The translations under genes were made by a program, and so were the position numbers. From Hetaerina americana (Eukaryota > Arthropoda > Insecta > Odonata > Calopterygidae): 64,000 bases of DNA. Positions 44,843 through 56,239 of this stretch are shown here, in pieces. The notes under the pieces are model-generated. The model was not told the DNA's origin. It saw only the letters and a list, made by a program, of their open reading frames with translations, and did no database searches. How positions within the stretch are numbered: position 1 is the first letter of the stretch; every line of letters begins with the position of its first letter. The stretch lies in assembly GCA_022747635.1 (NCBI GenBank), contig JAKTNV010000007.1, forward strand, positions 4,891,905 through 4,955,904, given 5' to 3'.

Positions 44843-47703
44843 TACGCTTTCGAGTCATGAAGCTGATGGAATTGCTGCTGGAAATCTAACCAGATTTTCC
44901 ATGTCTCCAATGTCATAGAAAGCTCGTTATGTTCTATTGAATGCCATGGAAAGCTAAGTGACAATATTTATAGATTTCCATGGAAGTCTTGGGGATATTC
45001 TTAGAAGGGCACTTCGATGGTATGAGATGGGATTCGCCCAGCTCCCCTCCCCCCCCACCGCCCCCTTACCCGCCTCGGTTCCCCTGGGTTCCGGAGAAGG
45101 AGACCTCCTGGCCACCTCTCCCTTTTCCCACAACACTACCCCTTTCGCCTACCACCCGAGTTCTCACCCACTCCTCCTTTTACGTGTACGTTCGTATTTT
45201 TTGAACAAAGTTTCATTGCTTTTGAAATGTCCCGACAATTTTCATGCGAATACCACGGCGTAATCCTCATGCGGTCACCTTTTGCATGCAAACTTTATAC
45301 TGGACCTTTGAATTGTATAACATAACTCATATCTCGTCATAAAAAATGTATATCCTTATTTTTCATGCTTTATTCTTGAGCATGGAAATGATGTCCTTCA
45401 CGGAGAAGATAATTTCATTCCCGTCGTTTCAAGTACCTATCCATTTTACCCGTCGGTTTTCTACTGAATCTTCGCCGAAATTAAAGAAGGTATCCCCCTT
45501 TATCTGAAGTCCCATTTCCTTAAATTAGAAATGTTTTCCATTCGGTCATCATCGATTTATTAAGGAGAAGCCAACCGAATTGGGTGCAGCGTGATGACCT
45601 CGTTCGGCGACTCCCGACGAAAGCGTATCCCCGCCGTGAAAGTTCACACTTTAAGGAAATCAGAAAGAGCGCGGGAACTCTACAGCTCGTAGTCACTTTT
45701 TTACTCCCGAAGGCAGCGTTCGGTGGGAAATGCAAAGTCGGTCGAAGTCACACACACATGTGGACACGATTGCGACGAAGTCCACCCCTGCCGAAGTGCT
45801 CCCCGAGGCCTCTCGCCCTCCATCTCGAGTCGATCGAGGAGATATCGACTCGAGACTTCGAATCCATCGAAATGGACGCGAGAGAGGGCGAAAGAGCAAC
45901 CGGTCAGCGATTCGGCCCCCGCCCCGCCCTGCGGATCGAACGACCCCGGCCCCGACCCCCGTCGCCTCGTGCTTATTGCGCGCATGCACCGCGCGCCCGC
46001 CTATTCCCCCGAGAGGGGACCCGCCCCCCTGCTGGTAGCGAACCCTTTTAACCCCTCGCTTCCACGGGGGGGGGAGATAAAAGCGGTCGAGGAGGGCCCT
46101 CCAAGGGCAAGGGGGAGGGAGCACCAGTGGCGCCACCGGGTGGGTGGGCGAGCACCAAACGGCGGGGGAGCGCTCGATTCCGAAATTTTTTGTGGTCGTC
46201 CCCAACGGCAGTGATCGTTGAGAGATCTCGGTTCGAGGCCCGGGCGGAATTCTTGGACAGTCATCTCGCAAGCTTCCATTTTGAATGCCTTTATCATCGT
46301 AGGATTATATCTAAAATGAACGATTTGAAATTGATGCTATTTTTAAAAAAATTCAGTACCTATAATTATAAGCTAAGCCGGTATAAAAACTTGAATACTC
46401 AATGTAAGAACGTGGAATGGGTCCCTGTTATGGCCAGCATACAACTTGCAGCGCGGGGGAGGAGATTTTATTTGTATTTATTTATTTAGTGTGTTCGCAT
46501 TGAAAAATCTACGCCCTCATTTGTACTTATCCGAGTCTTCCTCGGTCCTAAACCTTTCCGTTCCCCGACGCCTGGCTCCACTCTCGGCCCTCGCCGGCCT
46601 CAACGCCGACATCTGGGCACGCGGAGGTTTTTGATGAGCGCCAATTGATTCCTTAATTCTCGCTCTAGAGCATTGGGGATCTTCTTGTACTTGAAGTTAA
46701 CAGTTTCAGACTTACCTTGTGAAATTCATTCATGATTAGGGTAAAAAAGAAGAGACACTTTACACTTAAAAAAATTGTGTGGAAGTGTAAAGTTGCTCTT
46801 ATATTTTACTCTCTTTCTTTAATTTTTGGAATTTTGCCACGTTTATCTCCTTCGACTTTCCGGGGGATATTTAGCGATGGTGTTCAACACTTTTAATATA
46901 TGACGTGTTCCATTGAATTTTCTCCTCTTCAGTTCGCTACCCATTAACTGTATTTGCCAAAATCTTTTCCACCTTGACCTTCACTGACGAAGGCGTCACT
47001 GTCTCTCAAGATCATTAAGTTTTCTCTGATCCACGCTTACATACATAGCTTGCGCATGTATTTCTCTGGCTGTGTTGTGACCCACCGGGGGAGTGGTGGG
47101 GGTGGGGGGGTAAGTGGGGCATTGTAGAACCCGATCACAAGTTCTCAAAACGGTATTTCAAAAAGGGAAACTTTTTGTCGGTTGGCGTGTTCGGCCCGAC
47201 TATTCCGCGAACGGAAACCGTTTCAATGAATACTCACCCTCATTCGACCACTTTCGGCCACAAGGGCGAAGGTGGTTTTCGCGAGAGGGCGGTCTTTCGA
47301 TGTATCCCCATCGCTGGTTTTCGAATTCCTTCGTCGCCGCGCAGTTGTTTCCTTCAATTGCTGCCAGGGAAGCACTCTGCGGGGAAAGGTTACCTTTTCC
47401 GCCAATGGCCGTCCGCCGGCCCTGTTCCCGAGCGCGCGGTGGGAGGCGCGTAAAAAGGGCCGGCGGACGGGGTGCGCCCTTTCCCGGGATTAAATTTCCT
47501 CTCTCGGGCGGGCCGGGGAGGAAGGGTCAGAGGTCGAGGTAAAGGAAAGAGGTCTCCCAATATAACGGAACGGATATAAATACTGCAGCAGCCCCACGAT
47601 CGCAGGGAAGGAAGTTTATATGCGGCCGCCCAGCCACCCACCCGACACTCTTGCCGATGCCGCCCCTTGAAAAGGAGAGGGAGAAAAGGAGGGAAACACT
47701 TCT

Positions 47704-47704
<1 letters not shown>
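44843..47704. other. Unassigned, partly GC-rich region
   Basis: GC-rich stretches at about 45,700-46,260 and 47,080-47,530 carry overlapping open frames on both strands, as expected for CpG-rich DNA; none has a recognisable motif. A box-B-like GGTTCGAGGCC near 46,228 hints at a tRNA-derived remnant, but no box A is evident. Confidence 0.35.

Positions 47705-47772
<68 letters not shown>
47705..47772. repeat. (TA)n microsatellite
   Basis: About 68 bases of TA, interrupted by the 93-bp element that follows; TA resumes in part after 47865. Confidence 0.95.
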
Positions 47773-47775
<3 letters not shown>

Positions 47776-47865
47776 GGGAGGTCTGAAAAGTTTCGGGCCT
47801 CAAAAATTTCAGAAAAAATTTCTTGCATCTTTGTTAGGTCCGAAACTTTTCAGACAACTCTCGTG
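47773..47865. mobile_element. 93-bp mariner-type MITE inside a TA tract
   Basis: Inverted termini: AGGTCTGAAAAGTTTCGGGC (left, from 47780) and TTGTCTGAAAAGTTTCGGAC (right, reverse complement). Both ends are followed by TA (47771-47772 and 47866-47867). The interior is about 20 bp. The terminus type matches mariner elements (GTCTGAAAAGTTTCGG). It carries no coding capacity. Confidence 0.82.
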
Positions 47866-48268
47866 TATATATATATATGTGTGTGTGTATGTATATATAT
47901 ATATATATATGCAAATAACTGTGTGTGTTTATGTATTCATACACACATATATGTACAAACAAACCAACTTATACAGTCAATATTAAAAACACTATTTTAG
48001 CGTACATTATTTTAAAATAGAAATATATCCACTGTTAGTTTTTTATTTGTGTCTAAGTTTTAAATGTGTTGCTTAATATGCACAATGCGTTGCCGCTTCT
48101 CGAAGTGTTCTTCAAGAGTGCGGGTATATAGGTATATATATATATAATTATATAATATAAATATATATATTAAATATATATATTATATATATATTTATTA
48201 TATATATATATATGTATATATAATATATATTTATTATATATATATGTATATATATAATATATATTTAT

Positions 48269-48299
<31 letters not shown>

Positions 48300-48304
48300 T
48301 TTTT
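47866..48304. repeat. TA-rich microsatellite region
   Basis: Imperfect TA, TATG and ATTTATTATA tracts, densest at 48126-48299, ending where the RTE 5' end begins. Confidence 0.85.
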
Positions 48305-48597
48305 TTCCCTCCACGGACTACAACCTTGACGTGGTGGAAGGGCTTGTGCGTTCCGATGACCCCAAGAGCTGTGCTGGCGGGAGTAATAATAATTGCTCCT
48401 GGTAGGGTCACCCATGCCAGATAGGTCGAAGGTTAGGAGCTAGACGAAAGGTAGTCCACGCAGCGCCTGTTCCTCAGTGAGGCGGCTGCAACGGCGTCTG
48501 ACCCCAGTGGGGCGGCCAGTAAGTGATGGTGTCACGTTAAAAACACTATTGAGGAAGACAACAGGAAACCACCTCAATTATCATTCCCAAGGTTAAC

Positions 48598-49552
48598 ATG
48601 ATGGACTATACAGAGATTTTGAGTCCTGGCAACTACGGGGCTCGGCCCAATCGGCCGTGTGTCGTGCCTGGCAGCGGGGGAGGCAAGGCTTCCGCGGTCG
48701 TCATCCCACGAAACCCTTGCAAGGGAAAACCAGCAGAACCGGGACAGAAGACGCAGGAGAAGAAGACCAAATTAGTTAGAATAGGAACGTGGAATGTAAG
48801 GACAGTGATGAGGACAGAGAAATTGGAGAATGTTAAGCGAGAGATGGAAAGGGGAAAAATAAATATTTTAGGTCCATGCGAGGTGAGATAGAAGGATAGC
48901 GGGGATTACTGGAGTGATAATTATAGAATAATATACAGCGGCAGGGACGAGAGCCAACGAAGGGTTGCCATTGTATTAACTAAAGAGGTAGGGAGAAGCG
49001 TAGTCAACATAGAGCAGGTAACGGATAGAACACTACTAGAAGAGATAAAAGCAGAACCGACGAACTTGGTTACTATTCAGGTATACATGCAACCGAGCAA
49101 CCATAAGGAAGAAGAGGTCGATAGGATATACGATCAGCTAGAGGACATAATCGCGTGTGTTCCTGCAGGGAAACATTTGATAGCGATGGGGCATTGGAAT
49201 GCGACGGTAGGCGATGGAAGAGATGGTGACGAGGTCGGGGACTGGTTTAGGCACGAGGAATGACCGCGGGGAGAAAGCAGTTGAGTTCTGCAGGAGACAG
49301 GGGCTAGTCATCACCAACACTTGGTTTAGACACCACAAAAGACGCAGGTATACATGGAAAATGACAGGTGACTCAGAAAGGTATCAGCTAGATTATATCC
49401 TGGTTAGACACAGGTTTAGGAACAATGTGATAAATTCGTACAGCTTCCCGGGGGCGGATGTGGACTCTGACCACAATTTAGTTGTTATGAAAAATAGCAT
49501 CCGTTTCAAAAAGAAAAGGCAGGGGCGGCGAGTTAGAAATGGCGGATGGTAA
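48598..49552 (+). pseudogene. RTE endonuclease domain (broken)
   Basis: Starts MMDYTEILSPGNYGARPNRP and reaches LVRIGTWNVRTVMRTEKLEN, the first apurinic-endonuclease motif. A stop falls after CEVR (48889-48891). The frame continues with GRDESQRRVAIVLTKEVG, LIAMGHWNATVGDG (family form MGDFNA, so the conserved aspartate/asparagine block is altered) and, after a frame break near 49255, TWFRHHKRRRYTWKMTGD and DVDSDHNLVVMK. The SDH motif is intact. The order matches exonuclease/endonuclease/phosphatase-fold LINE endonucleases. Confidence 0.82.
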
Positions 49553-49559
49553 AGAGCTA

Positions 49560-51447
49560 AGTACTATCGAAGAAAAATGGGAAAGTATCAAGAAAGGGTT
49601 GTCTAAAGCCGCAAGAGACACTATTGGAACCTTTAACGCAAAAAGGACTAGGAAACCATGGATCACAGCCGAGATGATTACAAAGATGGATGGGAGGAGA
49701 ACATAAAAGAATATAAACAAAGAGATAACAAAAATAAAGAACAAAGAGTTAAACAATAAATTGAGGCGGGAAAAAAATAAAGCAAAAGAATCATGGTAAA
49801 AGACGCAGTGCGAGGATATGGAAAGTCTGCAGAGGAAGGGTAAAATCGGTGCGCTGTACAGCAAAGTTAAATGTTTATCGGGAAGTAAGAAAGGAAGATC
49901 TATGATAACAGTTAGAGATATGGCGGGTAAGGTAATAGTTGAGACAGGAAAGATCCAAGAGAGATGGAAGGAGTATAAAGAACTGTACAGTAAAGAACTT
50001 CGACCAACAAAGTTAGACATTGAAAAAGAATATGACGTAGAGGAAGACGGCTTAGGTCTAGGCATACCAGACAATGAGATAGAAAGGGCATTGAGGGAGA
50101 TGAAACTAAATAAGGCCGTGGGGGTTGATAACTTTCCCGCGGAACATTTACAAGGCTTAGAGGCGATATGGGGAGGAAGAGGTGATATGGATTGATTCGT
50201 AGTATCTATGAGGAGGGAATCTGGCCGGAAGACCTTTGGGGTTCAATTTTAGTTCCTATTCCGAAAAAGGTAAACGCCACGTCATGTGAGGATAACAGGA
50301 CAATAAGTTTGATATCCCACGCAGCAAAAGTTGTTCTCAGGATCACAAACAAAAAGATAGAGAGTAGGGCAAATGAATACTTAGGAGATGAGCAGTTTGG
50401 GTTTAGGAAGGGGAGAGGTACGCGTGATGCCATTGTAGTAATGAGATTATTAATCGAGAGGAATATAGAACACAACCAGGAGGTATTTGCCTGTTTCGTA
50501 GATTTCGAAAAAGCGTTTGATAGAGTGAATTGGAAAAAACTAATGAGTATTCTGCAGAAAATAGGAATAGATTGGAGGGGAATGAGGTTAATCCGCAAGC
50601 TTTACATTTCTCGGACTGCTCAGGTGCGGGTGGGAAACGGGGAGTCCGGATGGATAGTGTTAGGAAGTGGTGTAAGGTAGGGTTGCCCATTATCACCGTG
50701 CTGTTCAACCTGTATGCAGAGGATATGATCAAAGAGGCATGGGAATAACTGGAGGTAGGAATGAAAGTGGGCGGGGAATTCGTAAAATCAGTTAGGTTTG
50801 CTGATGACCAAGCTTTAGTTTGTCAGTCAGCGAAGGGGCTGCAAGCATTGCTGAGTGAATTGGAAATTCAGTTCGACAGGTACGGGATGAGAACCAATAT
50901 TATTCAAACAAAGGTTATGCGATATTCTAGAAAAAAAAGGCTAAGCTTAACATTAAAGTAGGAGGGTAAAAACTAGAGCTGGTGGAATAGTTTACGTATC
51001 TCGGTGGTGTTTTGGACCAACACGGTCAAAGTAGTGGGGACGTAAGGAGAAGAATTGCGCTAGGCAAAGAGGCTTTCACAAGGAGGAGGGAGTTGATGAC
51101 AGGAACGTTGAGGAAGGATATTGAGAAAACACTCGTAAAAACTTAGGCGTAGACTGGCGACTTTTGAAATGTGCGTTTGGAGAAGAATGGAGATGGTTAA
51201 ATGGACAGAGAAGAAAACAAATGAGGAAGTACTTGGTATGGTGGGCGAAGAGAGGGGTTTGTTGGGAGCAATCCTATGGAGGCAGGAAAAGTGGATGAAG
51301 GGGGTATTGACCGGCAGTGGGATGTTGAAGACTGTAATAGAGGGGAGAATGTTAGGCAAACGAGGAAAGGGAAGGAAGAGGATAGGGATGCTGGACGGGA
51401 TGAAGGGAGGAAGAAAGTACTCGGAGATGAAGAGGGGTCTGATGTAG
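49560..51447 (+). pseudogene. RTE reverse transcriptase and C-terminal domain (broken)
   Basis: The linker (49818-50195) reads CEDMESLQRKGKIGALYSK-like and KIQERWKEYKEL. RT follows: WGSILVPIPKKVNATSCED, QFGFRKGRGTRDAIVVMRLL, FACFVDFEKAFDRVNW and AQVRVGNGESGW, then a stop where RQGCPLSP should be (TAG near 50678). After it come FNLYAEDMIKEAWE and KSVRFADDQALVCQSAKG with the catalytic ADD. The C-terminal part (51169-51447) includes WTEKKTNEEVLGMVGEERG. At least three stops or shifts and a roughly 70-bp deletion relative to copy 5 inactivate it. Confidence 0.85.
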
Positions 51448-51540
51448 AGTAGGATATTGGATTTTTAATTTTGTTAGGAAGCACAAAATATTTATTTAGT
51501 AGCTGTGTCCATCCAAAAACCTACCTTAACCGGTAGATTA

Positions 51541-51730
<190 letters not shown>

Positions 51731-51734
51731 TATG

Positions 51735-52014
51735 AAACTTTGACAGCAAAAAAATATAAGAACAGAAAAAGATCACTCGCACGTTATTTCTTGATCATTT
51801 CGACGGAATTCAACTCCCTCTTCATCGGAAGAAATAGAAGTAATGACTCATTACTTCTATTTCTTCCGATGAAGAGGGAGTTGAATTCCGTCGAAATGAT
51901 CAAGAAATAACGTGCGAGTGATCTTTTTGTGTGTTTTTATATTGTTTGTTGCTGCAAAGTTTGATATTCAAGACTTCCGTGTTACTTCGACGAAATCATC
52001 TCTCTCTCTGTATG

Positions 52015-52020
<6 letters not shown>
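51735..52020. mobile_element. Penelope-like end, head-to-head inverted dimer (second subfamily)
   Basis: Arms 51735-51846 and 51847-51962 are inverted copies around TAATGACTCATTA. Each outward copy reads CTTCCGATGAAGAGGG, AGTTGAATTCCGTC, GAAATGATCAAGAAATAACG, then TTTTTGTGTG and TATATTGTTTG. The right copy continues with ACTTCCGTGTTACTTC and GACGAAA, which the pLTR at 35545-35705 also ends with. It is a diverged subfamily of the same end. TA tracts lie on both outer sides, as at 33563-33812. Confidence 0.8.

Positions 52021-52072
<52 letters not shown>
52021..52072. repeat. (TA)n microsatellite
   Basis: Pure TA tract bordering the right side of the Penelope-like inverted dimer. Confidence 0.95.
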
Positions 52073-52074
<2 letters not shown>

Positions 52075-52167
52075 TATACATGTATATATATAGAGAGAGA
52101 GAATATATATTATATATCTATGCATGTGTACACGCATTTGAAAATTCACCCAAAAGTGTAAACATTC

Positions 52168-52473
52168 TTAAGGCTCTCGGATAAGAGTAGTGATCGGGAA
52201 TGCGTAAAAGAATGGAATCAAAGGCGGCGGACAAAGTGACACCGGGAATGGTTGTTCTTTCCAAACGGTTGTAAGGAGATCTAATCGATTCGCGGCGTGG
52301 GTTTTCAATACTAGAACGTTATTCTCCATAACTCTCGCCCGAGTGGCGTCAAATACCTCTCTGATATCCTGAACATTTAAATTCAATTCTAGTTTTCTTC
52401 TCATTCGGATGACTTTGCAATTCCGCCAAACACTGATTCGTTTATTGTGCTCGGAGGTTTTCTCAAATGGCAT
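52168..52473 (-). CDS. Hypothetical 101-codon frame
   Basis: The minus-strand ATG frame starts MPFEKTSEHNKRISVWRN and includes RRKLELNLNVQDIREVFDA. Codon use looks plausible and the frame is open to TAA. I recognise no domain. It may be the remnant of a retroelement frame, since it lies just past Penelope-like and RTE sequences. No function is proposed. Confidence 0.22.
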   Translation of the reverse strand: MPFEKTSEHNKRISVWRNCKVIRMRRKLELNLNVQDIREVFDATRARVMENNVLVLKTHAANRLDLLTTVWKEQPFPVSLCPPPLIPFFYAFPITTLIREP

Positions 52474-52750
52474 TCACCTGCATTCTTATAGGTCCCTGTT
52501 TATCTTTTTCTGATTTTTTTCCCATTTCCTAAGCTCCCCCTTTCTTCTTCTTTCTGCTTTTGTTACGTTTTTGCCTCACGAACCGTCGGTTCTTAAATAT
52601 TACTGGAATCAGGCCCTGACAAAGATCGCGTGCCCTTGGAAGGGTCAGCTCATATTCTCTAGGATTCTTCCTTATCATTATTATAAGAGTCTCGCCATGA
52701 TTCCTTTTAATTTCTCATCCTTTTTAATTCGATTCTAAATCAGATAAATA

Positions 52751-53503
52751 CGAGGGTCATCCGGAAAGTAGTACCCGTTCATGCCGCATAAAGTGCTGAC
52801 GACGCGAGTAGCCGCTGGACGAGGTCAGATAGCTTCAGTGGCTTGTCTGCCTTCTCTGAGCCAAGTTGCGTGACGCTAGCATTGCCTGTGTTGTTTCTGT
52901 GATTGTTTACAATGTTTAAAAAAATTGAGAACGCCGCCAGTTGTGAAGTGAGGGCAGTGATTAAATTCCTCAATGCAAGAAACGTTCGCCCATGTGATAT
53001 TCATCGCCAATTAAAGGAGGTGTATGGAGACAATGTAATGGACGAGTCGTCTGTTCGGCGGTGGTGTCGCAACTTCAACATGGGGAGGGGGAACACACAC
53101 GACGATGAGCGTTCGGAGAGACCGTCTGTCATTACAGATCAACTGGTGAGCTCAGTTGACGAATTCGTGAGGAACGATCGGCGCGTCACAATTGATGACA
53201 TCTGTGAGCATTTTCCCAATGTTTCTCGAACAATTGTTCATGAAATTGTTAAACACCATCTGCATTATGCAAAAATTTGTGCAAGATGGGTCCCTCGCGT
53301 ATCTCAATGAGCTGGCGGCGAAGGACTATGCAGCAGGAATACAGAAACTTGTCACACGTTATGACAAATGCCTTAATTTGCTTGGAGATTATGTTGAGAA
53401 GTAGTTTAAAGTATCCTCTTTCAAATAAAATTTTTTATGTTTGTTAATATTTACTTTTGTGTCTTTATTTCACGAACGGGTACTACTTTCCGGATGACCC
53501 TCG
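52751..53503 (+). mobile_element. Mariner-type transposon, internally deleted (753 bp)
   Basis: Perfectly delimited. Inverted termini CGAGGGTCATCCGGAAAGTA on both ends, flanked by TA at 52749-52750 and 53504-53505. The open frame 52903-53310 (135 residues) encodes the DNA-binding part: ENAASCEVRAVIKFLNARN, DESSVRRWCRNFNMGRGN, then TIDDICEHFPNVSRTIVHEI. It stops at ARWVPRVSQ. In another frame the C terminus follows: GIQKLVTRYDKCLNLLGDYV. The catalytic domain between them has been deleted. The short size with good termini suggests it could still be moved in trans by a related transposase (inference). Confidence 0.93.
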
Positions 53504-53505
53504 TA

Positions 53506-55499
53506 GCATTCACTTCCTTGGCAATAACCTATTAAAAGATTGTAATGGCTGGCGCTCAAAAAGTCGCGCGACATATCATCCAGGTACTGCATTTGCCAGC
53601 AGAGGGTCTGGACCAAAACAATCTATGTCACATTCCATCAGATAAGTCTTTAATCTTTAATGATGCACCCGAAAGGTGAATGCTAATATGGAGAGCTACA
53701 GAGCATGGCATTTAAGAACCTATACGTATCGAGTGCTGTAATGAAAATTAGCAGAACTCCAATGTACATCGTTTGCCATGTTTAACAAATGAGTGACACT
53801 TTACGGGAATTTATTAAATTATTTCGCCCAACGGCCAAAGAGAGGACAATGGATCGATCACTCAAGGCCTCCCGTTTCTAAGGCAAACCGGCGAACGAAT
53901 GCACTCACTTCTAGGCTTCTGCATATTTAGTACTTCGGAGTTACTTTTTAGGACTAATACGAATTTTAGTTCTTGGATGCCGTAATTTTGGTTCTTACGC
54001 ATGCGCTTACAAATTCTATCAATATCAATCATTGAATCCAGTAACGCAACAAGGAGGAAACAATCAATTTTTCGATTTCTGTGGCAAAGCGTGTTGCCTG
54101 CTTGTAGTGCGGTATGAAAAATGGAACCAACTCCTTTAGATAACGTGCTGACCCCCAGGGAAATGTGAACCAAATGTGTTCAAGTGATTTGTTAACAGAG
54201 TTCTAGTTTTAAAACTGAATTTTTAAGTTTGTTTCGTATGGCAGATCTGCTTCCTTTTGCGAAAGCGTTTCTATACCAAAAGACTATTCATAGATTATTA
54301 TGGATTAGGTTCTATGGTGAGCCAATTTCTTGAGGTTGATTTGAGGAGGAGTTTCCTCGATGCACACGTATGTTTTCCAGAGCAACGTGGCTAGCGGACG
54401 CAAGCTCTCCTCCCCGTTGCCTCCCTGTCTCACCACAATCAGTGCCAGCATGTCAATTCCATTTGTTTCATCTCTTACTGAATATTTCCCAACTTCCACG
54501 CCAGCAATATTTTTCTATCGCTGAGCATCCCAATTCCAAGAGTTTCCGGTTCATCTGCGCCTTCTTTTCTGGCGCTCATGTGAATTCGTCCCCTCAAAGA
54601 CCTCGAGCGATGGCTGGCGTCACCAGTAGACCGGATCCCGTGATTACCAGGATTTTCACCACCCTATATACTATATTCTTCTATCTTGAGTTCCTTGAAA
54701 AAATAATTAAATTGGTTTACTTTGCCTTTTTCATTTTGGTTTAATAGTCATCTCCTTTTGAATGACCTCGAGGGGTCGTTTGACCTCCAACTCCCCCCCC
54801 CCGATATCGCACTCTTACTCTCCTCATTCGAAGACAAGGAACGGCACACTCACGTACCACGACCCTGCCTTACTTCTTCTCCCAACGCCCGACATCGATT
54901 CCCTCCTCATTTCAAATGCTTCCTCCGTCAGAGAAGTATATTGCCCCCAATATCCCACCGCTTCATTCATTTCCGTCCGCGAACCAATCCACCTCCTCAG
55001 ACCTTAAGTCATGTTCGCTGAGTCAAATTTCGCCCCGTCAGCCAGTTGGACCCCTGGGCCAAGATTCTCCGTCGCAACCCCCTCTCCCCCACCATTGTTG
55101 GGGGCCCACAGGTGTGATTCCGGCTCCACCCTCCCCCTCCACTTGAAAGAATAATGACGGGTGGAGGAGGGGGGGTTTAGAGGTCATCTGGGGGCCCAGC
55201 AAGGGGAGTCTCCGGGAGCGGCATCAGCGCCGGCCCCCTCTCCAATCGATACGGGGGCGGGCGGCGAGGCGTGCCTCGGGCCGTGCGGGCCCGACCGGCG
55301 TGCCGCCCTCCGACGCCGGGGGCGCACGCCTCGCGGGATTCGGCGGAGGCCATTTCGGGACCGCCTCGTAGCGATTGACCTTCTTTGAACCCAGTGACCC
55401 CTGAGCCCATTTGAATGCCCGAGTTCACTAAAATAAAGTTGACAGCGGTAATCTTGACTTTGTGAAACTCCATCTTTAAGTTGGAAGGATATTAAAAAT
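53506..55499. other. Unassigned region
   Basis: No recognised element in 53506-54360. 54370-55130 is C/T-rich on the plus strand with several open frames but no motif. 55150-55380 is GC-rich. None is supported as a gene. Confidence 0.35.
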
Positions 55500-55570
55500 T
55501 AGTGAACATTTCGTTGTCAATTGAGTAGTAGCTCGACACGTGTTTCGGCGATCGAGCGAGATATTCAAGT
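55500..55570 (-). repeat. Possible Penelope-like end fragment
   Basis: The minus strand reads CACTTGAATATCTCG, CTCGATCGCCGAAACACG, TGTCGAGCTACTAC. A (G)CCGAAACACGTGTCG-type block after a small stem is a common pattern near Penelope-like termini. No coding piece supports the call here. Confidence 0.35.
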
Positions 55571-56239
55571 GCCATTAGTGAAGCTTTCTCCGTGATTCTA
55601 CCGCGCCAACGAGGTCACCGGCAAAACCACATCCAGACGATTCTGAGTGACCCGCTTGCTTCCTCCATACCATCCACTATGCGATCGCATGCCATCGAGT
55701 GGGTTTCAGTCTGGTCACTGCTTTCCGAAGTGCTGCAGTCGATGTTGGAGTGACCTGAGGAATTCGTATTCACACGTTAATCACGAAAATTTCCCGAAAC
55801 GCCGTTCGCGACCGCCAAGGCTCGGTTCACGGCGCCGTCATTGGGATGGTGGGGAAATTGATAAGTGAGACCGTTTAAACGCGGAGATCCGTTTCTCAAC
55901 AGCCGTTGCGGTTAACCAGTTCACCGATAATAGTTTTCCGTTAATTCGAAGTTTGATCGCACGCATTCCGTTTTGGCGGATAACCTGTTGATCTCAGTGA
56001 ATGGGAACGGCCAATGAGGGGTGGCGCCGGTCACCCGAGCGCCAGGACCGATACCCACTCCACGCATGCGCAGAGGGAGCAGGAGAATATCAACCACAAC
56101 CATAATAAACAAGCTTATGTGTGCTCCGCGTCACATTTGCTCGCATACCCAGACGCCCTTGTGAAAATCAAAATTATCCCGATTTCCGCCTATTACCCTA
56201 AACTAGGGACGCCCTTTGCAATGAAAATGAATTTTTCCG

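Noticed and set aside
46210..46250. tRNA gene or SINE near GGTTCGAGGCC
   Set aside because: Only a box-B-like sequence is visible; no box A, clover-leaf or second copy was found.
45584..46297. Several 100-190 codon open frames on both strands
   Set aside because: All frames are open because the DNA is GC-rich and stop-poor; no motif distinguishes one frame.
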